Shown here: piece after piece, positions 28,701 through 36,599 of the stretch | Position numbering within the stretch: the first letter of the stretch is position 1 | Layout of the letters: every line of letters begins with the position of its first letter | Assembly: GCA_019634695.1 (NCBI GenBank) | Contig: JAHCAW010000007.1 | Span: 61,491 to 125,490 of the forward strand | Direction of reading: 5' to 3' | Length of the DNA stretch: 64,000 nucleotides | DNA from: Candidatus Sumerlaeia bacterium | Lineage (GTDB): Bacteria; Sumerlaeota; Sumerlaeia; SLMS01; JAHLLQ01 | Notes under the pieces: model-generated | Told to the model about the DNA's origin: nothing | The model's database searches: none | What the model saw: the letters and a program-made list of their open reading frames with translations, nothing else | Program-made: the position numbers and the translations under genes

Positions 28701-31700
28701 CTCGGAGTCGGACTTCGAGTCGGCGCTCGGGCTGCTGGCCCGCGCCGCGACGTTGTGCCCGGAGGACAGCGCCATCGGGCTTTCGCATGCCGAGTGCCTC
28801 GAGTTGGTGGACCGGCGTGCCGACGCGATCACCGAGTTCGCCCGCGTGGCCCGCTTGTTGGCCAAAGGGAACGACCCGCTGCAGGCCAAGCCGATCTACG
28901 ACCGGTTGCTGACAATCGCGGGCGACGACCTGTCCGTGGGCCGGGAATACCTGGACTTCCTGCTGGCAATCGGCGCGCGCGAGTCGGCCAGCCAGCACGC
29001 CGTGGGACTGGCGCGCCGTGCCTTCGAGCGGGGCGAGACCGAGACAGCTACCGACCTGTGCCGCCATGCGGCCAGCCTGGTGCCCGGGTCAGCGGAGAAT
29101 CAGTTGCAGATCGTCGAGCTGCTGGCCGAACGGCAACGCCGCGACGGCGCACTGGCGGTCCTGCTGGATGCGATCGAAACGCAACTGGGCAGCAAGGACC
29201 CGGACGAGGCGATCATGCTGATCGACCGGGGCCTGGAGCGGTTCGGCGAGCGGACGGACCTGTTGCGCACCCGCGCGCGGGCATTGGCGGCATCGCGCCG
29301 CAAGGGCGAGGCGATCGAGACGCTGGCGCGCGTGGCCGAGCTGCACGTCGAGCAGGACGAACCCAACCTTGCCGAGGCGGCATGGAAGGACCTGATCGAA
29401 CTCGATGCAGACAACCGGGTCGCGCGCCGCGGGCTGGCGACGCTGTATCGTCGCGACGCCGCACGCCATGCCGACGCGATGCGATGCCTGCGCGAGGTGA
29501 TCGTGCTGGCGGACCCGGAGAAGGACACGCGCGAACTGCTCGAAGTGTATGAGGAGTTGCTGGCGCTGGATCCTTCGCAGGACGAGATGCGGGCGCGCTT
29601 TGCACGGGCGCTGCTGGAGGCGGGGGACCGGACGGGAGCGCGCGACGAATTCGGCAGGCTGGGCCGCTCGCATGCCGACCGCGGCGACCGCAAGACGGCG
29701 ATCGATTACTACGAGAAGGCGCTGGAGCTGGATCCGGAGAACCCGGTGCTGCTGCGGGCACAGATCGCGCTCGCGCGCGAGGAGAAGCGACACGAGCTGG
29801 TGACGGCGTGCTCACTGCGACTGGCGTCGGTGTTCGAGAAGGCAGGCGCCTTCGCGGACGCGATCGCCGTGTGCGAGGGCATCACGGAGAGCGACCCGGA
29901 AAACATCGATGCGCGGTTGCTGCTGGCGTCGTACTTTGTGCGCGACGGCAACAAGGCGCGTGCGCTGAACGTGTACATCGACGCGGCCGAGAGTGTGTCG
30001 GTGACGGGGGATTCGGGCAAGGCGCGCGAGGTGCTCGCGCGGCTGGAGAAGCTTCAACCGCTGGGACCGAAGGCGCACGAGGCTGCCGGCAAGGTGTATC
30101 TGGCCCTGGGCAACGAAACCGAGGGGCTGACGCACCTGACGCAGGCAGCGGCGATGTATCGCGCGGACAAGGAAGCGGCGCGCGCGCTGGAGGTGACGGA
30201 CCTGATCCTTGCGAACACGGCGGCAGATGCCGAGACGCTCGAGTTGCGCGCGCAACTGTTCGAGGACCTGGGCCAGTCGGCCCGTGCAGCCGATGAATAC
30301 GAGAAGCTGGCGCGCCGGCGCGAGAATCAGCCCGAGGCGCTGGTGCGCGTGCTCGAACCGCTCGTGCGTCTGGCACCGGACCGACTCGACCTGCTTGAGC
30401 AACTGGCCGCAACCTGCGAGACCCTCGGGCAGAAGCCCGAGGCCTCGAAGCACTATCTCAATCTGGCGACGACGCTGGCGAAGACGAAGGCGGCCAAGGC
30501 GCTCGAGCATGCCCGCAAGGCCGAAGCGTTGGATCCGGACGGCACGGCGCCGCACGATATGCTGGTGCGCCTGTACGAGGCGGCGGGCGACAAGAAGGCG
30601 GCCGTCGAGGAGTGCCTGTGGCTGGGCGATCACTACGCGAACGCGAAGGAATTGAAGCGGGCGCGGGCGATCCTGGCCAAGGCGGCCGAGTTGGATCCCG
30701 AGAATCCCGACGTGCCGGCGCGTCAGGGACGTGCGCTGGAAGTCGGCGGCGACGAGTTCGGTGCGGTGCAGGCCTACGCAGCCGCCGCGCACCTGTACCG
30801 CAAGGCGGGCAACAAGGCCGACGCGAGCAGCATGATGCGCCTGGCCACGTCGTTGCAGCCCGACAACGTGGCACTGCGCGAACAGGTCGCCCAGGAGTTG
30901 CTCGACTCGGGTCGCCACGACGAGGCGCTCGACGAGTTCCTGGGAATCGTCCGCACCCAGTTGGGCAAGGGGATGATCGAGGAGTCGCGCGCGCTGCTGG
31001 ACCGCCTGTACGAGGCGGAGGGCGGCAACACGCGCCTGCGGGCCCAGGCGGCGCAGGTGTTCGCCGACAACGATATTCCGGAGTTGGCGGCACGCGAGTA
31101 TACGGCGGTGGCGCGGCTGGAGGTGACGGCGGGCAACTTCGAGGCGGCGCGCGGTTGGGCGCGTAAGGCACTTGAGCTGCGTCCGCGCGATCTCGAGGCG
31201 CGCGAGGCGCTGGCACTGGCGCACAAGGGCATGGGCGAAATCGCCGAGGCGTGCCGGACACTGCGCGAGTTGGGCGAGGCCTTGCGCGAGACCAGTTCGT
31301 ACGAGAAGGCCGCCGAGGTCTACGAAGCCGTGACGGCCATGGAGCCCGAGGCGGTCGATGTTGCGGCGGCGTTGATCGAGATTTACCGCCGACTCGACAA
31401 GCAGCGCGAGGCGGCCGACGAGATGTCGCGGCTGGGGCAACTGTACCGCCGGCGCGGGGAGCCGCGACGTGCGGTGGATGTGCTGGTGCGACTGGTCGAG
31501 ATGGCGCCGACGGACGCGGCCGCGCGGGCGCTGTTCGACGACGCACTGCGCGAGGCTGGCGTGCCGGGTCGCGAGCGCATCCCGAACCTGCTGCAACTGG
31601 CGCGCCTGTACATTCAGAAGGGCGCCCATGAAGAGGCCTTCGGGCGATTCCGCGCGGCAATCGAGGCCGAACCCGCCGAGCCGAAGATTCGGACGGACTA

Positions 31701-33108
31701 CATCGAGGCCTTGCTGGCCGCGGGCAAGAATCCGGAGGCGCTGCGCCAGAGCCAGGAGGCGGTGCGGCTGCTCGTGGACCTCGGCGCGTTCCGCGAGGCG
31801 GGCACGCTGCTCTCGCGCATCGAGCGCATCGGGGAGGGCAACGCCGACTTCCATCTCGCACAGGCCCAGGTTCACAAGGCCCGCAATGCGCGCGGCATGG
31901 CGCTGCTGGCCCTGGAGAAGGCGTTGCGCCTGTACCGCGAGGCGACGAATCCCGACAAGCAAATCGAAGTGCTGCGGATGGGCGTCGAGCTTGACGCGCA
32001 GAACCTCGAGATGCGGCGCGACCTGATCACGCTGCTGGCGCGGACGCGGCGCGCGGCCGAGGCCGTCGAGCAGCAACTCGTGCTCGCCGGGGCGCTGCGC
32101 GAACGCGGCCTCGTCGATCTGGCCGAGAAGGAGTATCGCGCCGTCACGCGGCTGGACCCGACCTGTCGCCAAGCCTGGCAGGCGCTGTTCGAGGCGCGCT
32201 TGAGCTACGGCGAGGAGAAGGACCTGCAGGCCGACTACCTCGAGTATGCCGGGGTGCTGCTGCACCAGAACGACATCAACGAGGCATTGCACTTCATCAG
32301 CAAGACGATCCGCCTGAACCCGTGGAGTATCGAGGCGCGCGAGAAGTATATCGAAGCCTACGTGCGCATCGGCCCCGAGGTGGACCTGTGCGAGGACTAC
32401 CTCGTGCTGGCGGACCTGTACGTGGCGGCCGAGCGCATCGACGACGGCGTGCGGCTCTACAGCAAGGTGATGTCGCTCGACCCGGAGAACAAGACGGCGC
32501 GCGAGCGCCTCTCGGAGACGCAGGCGCGTCGCAAGGGGCAGAAGGTGCCCTCGCGCCCGGTGGACAATCCGCCGACGGAGCGGCCGCACGAGACGAAGTT
32601 CCCCAAGGGCCCCAAGCCGGCCGGCGCGGGCGACACGCGCAGCGGCACGCGCAAGCGCGACGGCACGGGAACGGGCACCGGATCCGGCACGGGCAAGCGT
32701 GGCGGCGCGGCGGCCAGCTTCCTCGCCGACGAGATGGAGAGCCTTGACGAGGAGGAGGAGCGCCAGGCGCTGGAGCAGGTGGTCCAGAACTACCGCGACA
32801 TCCTGGGCGCCAACCCGCAGAACGCCAACGTGCGCGTGAAGCTGGCCGATCTGTACGAGCAGACCGGCCGCATGGACGAGGCGATCGAGGAACTGATCGC
32901 CGCCAGCGAGACGCACTTCCAGAAGGGCGAGCTCAATCCCTGCGTGGCCCTGTGCGAGCGCATCCTGAAGGTGCGCCCGACCGAGCAGCGTGTGCGACTG
33001 CGCATGAAGCAGGCGCTGACCAAGCGGGACGCCATGAAGGCGCTGGAATCGGCCATCTGGTTTGAGGACGACGACGAGCCCGGCCCGCCCAAGCGCCCGG
33101 GCAAGTAA
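25765..33108 (+). CDS. Giant TPR protein with N-terminal DnaG-like (CHC2) zinc site
   Basis: 2,447 residues from ATG 25765 (an in-frame ATG at 25648 is less likely). Residues about 9-90 resemble a CHC2 primase zinc ribbon: C43-x2-H46-x16-C63, the exact DnaG spacing, then C65 and C70 in place of the usual CxxC. From about residue 115 to 2250 the protein is a near-continuous array of TPR-type helices, each about 34-37 residues, with repeats such as ARALELTEAAVRLRPDDTARREKLAELYL. A Gly/Thr/Lys/Arg-rich linker (about 2290-2320) precedes a final TPR block and an acidic tail. No signal peptide, so cytoplasmic. Function unknown; a large assembly scaffold is likely. Confidence 0.85.
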   Translation: MASGDKDPIKSINERLDARTLIEAIGFRTDKMVVLGGTLKTPCMIHKDDRFSTLLVQPKKNTCKCMIATCEANREVTLVELVGLYTGKTGLDAAFEAARLCGIELDEGLRGRAVGEHIESAKVALGKGKLDVAREALAQAGALDPQNAEVPALQGHVEEKAGRKPDAAHYFAIAARMLRERGERGEAGRLLREDALRIDADSAEALCELAETTDDAAEAQASLLRACEVHERQGRAAEAVRLFERLGAALDGDPSLRVRFARALESIGDANRAVEQYDLAIGRAADDPARALELTEAAVRLRPDDTARREKLAELYLSAGRAVDAGSVLAVLGQEALGRGEVEQATGIFRRILEFDAGSVSAHEGLASVFAHTGDAAQEALERVALARAFADAGLEDQAQEEATRARDLQPQDATVRLLLAELAVASGSLAAASVEFIEAARCHGAAGQQDEANGVLARLVALAPDDAEIRRAIAAYHLESGRVDAALEVWTEAASHWLDKGDATQALDFCDRGLRAEPAHPGLRTTRLRALLVLGRSDEALAEISGLGDAPAQNVGTGLTSTDLKALVDRCPDDALAWLLLADVLHQESKAADALAAYRRSLETASETQVGTRRRALARIVELDAKDNAARIQYAEFLEQHGEGAEAAELYEKAAEGTKDTEEAERCLRRAIELLPDREESRQLLIQVLGRGKDTERLRAEVFAFADWCKAQGRDQAALSAMQKLLKAMPADSAAVERLAELHLEQGNEGAAIDVLAKFVRRMEEAKTPRPATEALQKALAIAPGRIDLREKRAALLEEAGLLPNALDEWIVCIERLLEENQAKRAIELVERCERLADEEFLRRLYRLLAERGHAARAVEGLRTFMEMRVPENEAAVQAGLCEFGLELAPQDTEFRTRLVDLYESQSQPEEALRHGLELARMRMAEEAFAASERLLNRLAKLAPQDRTPRLMLVDLHERRGEPARAAEVLVAMAEESRSESDFESALGLLARAATLCPEDSAIGLSHAECLELVDRRADAITEFARVARLLAKGNDPLQAKPIYDRLLTIAGDDLSVGREYLDFLLAIGARESASQHAVGLARRAFERGETETATDLCRHAASLVPGSAENQLQIVELLAERQRRDGALAVLLDAIETQLGSKDPDEAIMLIDRGLERFGERTDLLRTRARALAASRRKGEAIETLARVAELHVEQDEPNLAEAAWKDLIELDADNRVARRGLATLYRRDAARHADAMRCLREVIVLADPEKDTRELLEVYEELLALDPSQDEMRARFARALLEAGDRTGARDEFGRLGRSHADRGDRKTAIDYYEKALELDPENPVLLRAQIALAREEKRHELVTACSLRLASVFEKAGAFADAIAVCEGITESDPENIDARLLLASYFVRDGNKARALNVYIDAAESVSVTGDSGKAREVLARLEKLQPLGPKAHEAAGKVYLALGNETEGLTHLTQAAAMYRADKEAARALEVTDLILANTAADAETLELRAQLFEDLGQSARAADEYEKLARRRENQPEALVRVLEPLVRLAPDRLDLLEQLAATCETLGQKPEASKHYLNLATTLAKTKAAKALEHARKAEALDPDGTAPHDMLVRLYEAAGDKKAAVEECLWLGDHYANAKELKRARAILAKAAELDPENPDVPARQGRALEVGGDEFGAVQAYAAAAHLYRKAGNKADASSMMRLATSLQPDNVALREQVAQELLDSGRHDEALDEFLGIVRTQLGKGMIEESRALLDRLYEAEGGNTRLRAQAAQVFADNDIPELAAREYTAVARLEVTAGNFEAARGWARKALELRPRDLEAREALALAHKGMGEIAEACRTLRELGEALRETSSYEKAAEVYEAVTAMEPEAVDVAAALIEIYRRLDKQREAADEMSRLGQLYRRRGEPRRAVDVLVRLVEMAPTDAAARALFDDALREAGVPGRERIPNLLQLARLYIQKGAHEEAFGRFRAAIEAEPAEPKIRTDYIEALLAAGKNPEALRQSQEAVRLLVDLGAFREAGTLLSRIERIGEGNADFHLAQAQVHKARNARGMALLALEKALRLYREATNPDKQIEVLRMGVELDAQNLEMRRDLITLLARTRRAAEAVEQQLVLAGALRERGLVDLAEKEYRAVTRLDPTCRQAWQALFEARLSYGEEKDLQADYLEYAGVLLHQNDINEALHFISKTIRLNPWSIEAREKYIEAYVRIGPEVDLCEDYLVLADLYVAAERIDDGVRLYSKVMSLDPENKTARERLSETQARRKGQKVPSRPVDNPPTERPHETKFPKGPKPAGAGDTRSGTRKRDGTGTGTGSGTGKRGGAAASFLADEMESLDEEEERQALEQVVQNYRDILGANPQNANVRVKLADLYEQTGRMDEAIEELIAASETHFQKGELNPCVALCERILKVRPTEQRVRLRMKQALTKRDAMKALESAIWFEDDDEPGPPKRPGK

Positions 33109-33134
33109 CCGACATCCGCGCCCGAGATCCGCGC

Positions 33135-34787
33135 ATGACGGAGACGAGTACCCGCATCCTGCTCGACAAGTCGGCGATCCGGCTCGACGGCCGGCCCTTC
33201 TTCGCCGCGGGCCCGCGCCTGTTCCTCACGCCCGCGCATCGTGTCGGCGCCGCTCTGGACGACATCGCCGCGGCCGGCTTCACCGCCGTCATGACGCCGC
33301 CGGCCAGCCTCGGCACCATCAGCCTGATCCAGACGGTGTTCGACGAAGCCGAACGTCGCGGCCTGCTGGTGATCGTCGCCACCGAACCCTACGACCCCGA
33401 GCCCAGCGCCTTCCTCGGTCGCGCCTTCCGCCATCGCCCCGGTCTGCACTCCTACTGCATCCTGACACCGGGCAGCACGCCCGAGGCGCTGCTGTGGTTC
33501 TGCCGCGAGCGCGATCGACTGCGCACACAGGATCTCTTCCACCCGATCTGGACACCCTTCAAGAGCGGCTATCCGCTGGACATGTGGCTCGAGGCGGGCG
33601 ACCTATACAGCGTCGAGCAGCGCCTGGGTGGGCCGTTCCCGCGTACTACGGATGACGACGGCGCCGGAACCCTTGCGGGCTTCCATGCGCAGGTCCGCGC
33701 GCGTCAGGCGCCCGACCGCCCGTTCTTCTGTCATCGCCTGCAAGCCAGCGTTTCGGACCAGGCCCGCCGCGCCGGGCTCTTCGACTCCGATCCCGTCGTG
33801 CGCCACTTGCCCGCCGAGGCTGAACGCTGGTTCCCGTACCTTGCAGGACTTGGCGAAATGCAACGGGCCGACTTCCTGCCGCCCGACGCGGACCTGCTGC
33901 GCGTGCGTGCCTACGAAATGCTCGCCGCCCGCACGCGGGGACTGATCGCGGACTACTACGAATTCCAACTCGGCAAGCCGCCCTACACGGGACGTGACCG
34001 ATTCTGCGAGTTGGCGCTGCTGGCGCTCGAGGTGCGCCTGTGCCCGCACCTGCACGGCGAGGGAAGGTTCGTCGAGGCCGAGATCGAGACAGGCCATCCG
34101 CGCCTGCGCGCCGAGGTGCTCGGTCACGAGGGCGACCTGCTCGTGCTCGTGTGGCGCTCGGCGCAGGGCGACGAGTTCTGGGTGGATCCCTCGCGCATGC
34201 ACCGCGTGGAGGTGAGCCTCGGTGTCGAGGAGGGCGAGCCGCTGCACGCATGGCGCGTGGATTTCCCGGCGGTACGTCCGGTGCCGATCGAACGCGACAC
34301 ACGCGGGTCGATTCGCCTGCGCCTCGAGTCGATCGAACTGAGCGCGCGCGTGCTGCTCTCGTCCTCGACACAGCGGGCTGAGGCGATCGCGGAGCGGATG
34401 GCGAGCCTGCTGCCGACAGCGACCGCGCGGCTGATCGAGGGCATCGAGCATCGCCTCGAGAAGATCAGCCTGATCGAGCACGAGCTGGCGCGGTTGGGCG
34501 CCGGCCGGCGGCAGGAACCGCTGCTGGTTACCTGCCGACGTCAGGCCGCCGACGCGCGCGGCCTGCACGAAGCCCAGGACCACGCGAACGCCTGGGACAT
34601 CGCCACCGAGTGCCGGCATTCGATGCGCGCACTGGTCAACAACCAGATGGTGGCGGCGCTGACGAATTCCGCGCGGCCGGACAGCCGTCCGCGCGTCGCG
34701 TTGCTGCGGCACAGCTACTACACGCTGCCGCAGTTCTACCGCGAGTCCAGCCGCGAGGACGCCGAGGCGCTGGTGGACTACACCTGA
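33135..34787 (+). CDS. Hypothetical protein, possible glycosidase-like barrel
   Basis: 550 residues, no signal peptide, 26 nt after the giant TPR gene and so perhaps co-transcribed. The N-terminus (IRLDGRPFFAAGPRLF, then AALDDIAAAGFTAVMTPPA and ERRGLLVIVATEP) follows the first strands of GH2/GH42-type TIM barrels, where the motif is a sugar-hydrolase 'what I own in the house' start. A Glu dyad is not evident. The middle contains YYEFQLGKPPYTG and FCELALLALEVRL. The C-terminal 150 residues are helical. I do not recognise a characterised family. Confidence 0.65.
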   Translation: MTETSTRILLDKSAIRLDGRPFFAAGPRLFLTPAHRVGAALDDIAAAGFTAVMTPPASLGTISLIQTVFDEAERRGLLVIVATEPYDPEPSAFLGRAFRHRPGLHSYCILTPGSTPEALLWFCRERDRLRTQDLFHPIWTPFKSGYPLDMWLEAGDLYSVEQRLGGPFPRTTDDDGAGTLAGFHAQVRARQAPDRPFFCHRLQASVSDQARRAGLFDSDPVVRHLPAEAERWFPYLAGLGEMQRADFLPPDADLLRVRAYEMLAARTRGLIADYYEFQLGKPPYTGRDRFCELALLALEVRLCPHLHGEGRFVEAEIETGHPRLRAEVLGHEGDLLVLVWRSAQGDEFWVDPSRMHRVEVSLGVEEGEPLHAWRVDFPAVRPVPIERDTRGSIRLRLESIELSARVLLSSSTQRAEAIAERMASLLPTATARLIEGIEHRLEKISLIEHELARLGAGRRQEPLLVTCRRQAADARGLHEAQDHANAWDIATECRHSMRALVNNQMVAALTNSARPDSRPRVALLRHSYYTLPQFYRESSREDAEALVDYT

Positions 34788-34820
34788 GCCGTTTCCGGAT
34801 TGCAGTTTGTCCAATCCGAA

Positions 34821-35690
34821 TCAGTGATTGTCCGGTCGGGCGGCGCGGGAGGGATCGGGGAAGGGATCGCGTCCGGGCGGATAGTCGACGCGCTCGAGTG
34901 TGAGGCCGGCGGCCTCGGCGGGCGCGACGCGCGGAGGCAGCGTCCCGTCGGCCAGATGCCGCGCAAGGTCGGCGACGTCCAGCTCGCCCGAACCGACCCG
35001 GCAGATGCCGCCCACCAGATAGCGCACCATGCGATGCAGGAAAGAGCGGCAGGCGAACTCGAGTTCGAAGCACTGGTCGTCCATGCCGTGGCAGGCGGCG
35101 CCGCTCCAGGGTTCGATGACGATGCGCTCGATGGTGAGCAGCGTGCGGTTGGCCTGGCATTGGGTGGAGCGCCAGGCGCGAAAGTCGTGTTGGCCGATGA
35201 GGACATTGGCGGCGGCGCGCATGGACTCCAGATCCAGGTGCGCGCGCACGCGGCCCATGCGGCCGCGCATCAGCGGCGGAAAGGCCTGGCCGCCGCAGAG
35301 CAGATAGCGATAGGTGCGACGGATGGCGTCGCGTCGCGGGTCGAAGTCGTCGGCCACGGGTTCGACGCGGCGCACGCGCACGCTCTCGGGCAGGTGCCAG
35401 TTGACGGCGCTGACGAGGTTCTTGCCGCGGATCGACTCGGGCAGCGAAAAGGCGACGACCTGGCCGCGCGCATGCACGCCGGCGTCGGTGCGGCCGGCGG
35501 CGCGAAAGCCACACTCGCGCACGCCGAAGGCGCGTGCCATGCTCTCGAAGCAGGCCTGGATGCTTGGCTCTGCAGTCTGGCGCTGGAGCCCGGCGAAGCC
35601 GGTGCCGTCGTACTCCACGATGGCGGCGACACGCAGGAGCGCCGGGCGCGGCAGCTCGATGACCTGTGCGCCGGGATCGCCGTCGGTCAT
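34821..35690 (-). CDS. truA: tRNA pseudouridine(38-40) synthase TruA
   Basis: Isomerises uridines 38-40 in the anticodon stem-loop of many tRNAs. 289 residues, normal for the family. Catalytic Asp69 lies in GRTDAGVHARGQVVAF. VEYDGTGFAGLQRQ near the N-terminus and RRTYRYLL, HDFRAW and FLHRMVRYLVG further on are all family landmarks. The start codon overlaps the stop of kdsA (ATGA), so it is the last gene of the DUF58-transglutaminase-kdsA-truA transcript. Confidence 0.95.
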   Translation of the reverse strand: MTDGDPGAQVIELPRPALLRVAAIVEYDGTGFAGLQRQTAEPSIQACFESMARAFGVRECGFRAAGRTDAGVHARGQVVAFSLPESIRGKNLVSAVNWHLPESVRVRRVEPVADDFDPRRDAIRRTYRYLLCGGQAFPPLMRGRMGRVRAHLDLESMRAAANVLIGQHDFRAWRSTQCQANRTLLTIERIVIEPWSGAACHGMDDQCFELEFACRSFLHRMVRYLVGGICRVGSGELDVADLARHLADGTLPPRVAPAEAAGLTLERVDYPPGRDPFPDPSRAARPDNH

Positions 35691-36565
35691 GCCATTGCCT
35701 TCCCGAGCGCCTCGCGCACCGTACGGTCGAGCGCCATGCAGACCCGCAGCAGGGCGTCGAGTTCGTCGAGCGGCACCATGTTGGGTCCGTCGCTTAGCGC
35801 TTGGTCCGGCGTGTCGTGCACTTCGAGGAAGAGCGCGTTGATGCCGACGGCGCAGGCCGCGCGCGCCAGCAGCGGCACGTGCTCGCGCTTGCCGCCCGAG
35901 GCGGTGCCCAGGCCGCCCGGCTGCTGGACGCTGTGCGTGGCGTCGAAGCAGATGGGCAGGCCGGTCAGTGCCTGCATGATCGCCAGCGACCGAAAGTCGG
36001 AAACCAGCGTGCGATAGCCGAACGACGTGCCGCGCTCGGTCAGCAGGATGTCCTGACAGCCGACCTCGCGCAGCTTCTCGACGATGTTGGGCACATCCTC
36101 GGGCGCAAGGAACTGGCCCTTCTTGAGGGCGACGGGCTTGCCGGCGCGACCGCACGCCTGCACGAAGTCGGTCTGGCGGCACAGGAAGGCGGGAATCTGG
36201 ATGATGTCGCAGACGGCGGCGGCGGTGGCCGCCTGCTCGTCGGTGTGCACGTCTGTCAGGATGGGGACGCCGAAGGAGGAACGCACCTCGCCGAGGATTG
36301 CAAGGCCGCGCTCGATTCCCGGACCGCGATAGGAACTCGACGAGCTGCGATTGGCCTTGTCGTAGGAGGCCTTGAAGATCACGGGCAGGCCAAGGCGGGC
36401 GGCCACGCGCGTGATGTGCTCGGCCATCCGCAGCGTGTGCTCGCGGCTCTCGATGACGCACGGGCCGGCAATGAGGACGAGCGGGCTGGCGCCGCCGAGG
36501 CGGACGCCGCCAACATCGAAGCTGTGGCACTTCAGAAGATCCTCGGGCAGCGAGAAGGCGCTCAC
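35687..36565 (-). CDS. kdsA: 3-deoxy-8-phosphooctulonate synthase (KDO-8-P synthase), metal-dependent type
   Basis: Condenses arabinose-5-phosphate with phosphoenolpyruvate to make KDO-8-phosphate for lipid A-core; cytoplasmic. 292 residues from a GTG at 36565 with GGAG 6 nt upstream (an ATG 22 codons earlier would overlap nothing known). Key motifs are LIAGPCVIES, KASYDKANRSS, YRGPGIERGL, TDVHTDEQ, QIPAFLCRQTDF and KKGQFLAPEDV. Cys36 in the GPC motif corresponds to the metal ligand of Aquifex-type enzymes; E. coli-type enzymes have Asn there. It shows that the organism makes KDO-containing LPS. Confidence 0.95.
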   Translation of the reverse strand: MSAFSLPEDLLKCHSFDVGGVRLGGASPLVLIAGPCVIESREHTLRMAEHITRVAARLGLPVIFKASYDKANRSSSSSYRGPGIERGLAILGEVRSSFGVPILTDVHTDEQAATAAAVCDIIQIPAFLCRQTDFVQACGRAGKPVALKKGQFLAPEDVPNIVEKLREVGCQDILLTERGTSFGYRTLVSDFRSLAIMQALTGLPICFDATHSVQQPGGLGTASGGKREHVPLLARAACAVGINALFLEVHDTPDQALSDGPNMVPLDELDALLRVCMALDRTVREALGKAMA

Positions 36566-36599
36566 GGCGTTCTCCGGGTCGGGGGTCGGACGGCGGGGG

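Noticed and set aside
29812..32916. Long minus-strand open frame opposite the giant TPR gene
   Set aside because: No family sequence, composition typical of an antisense frame, and the sense strand has clear repeats.
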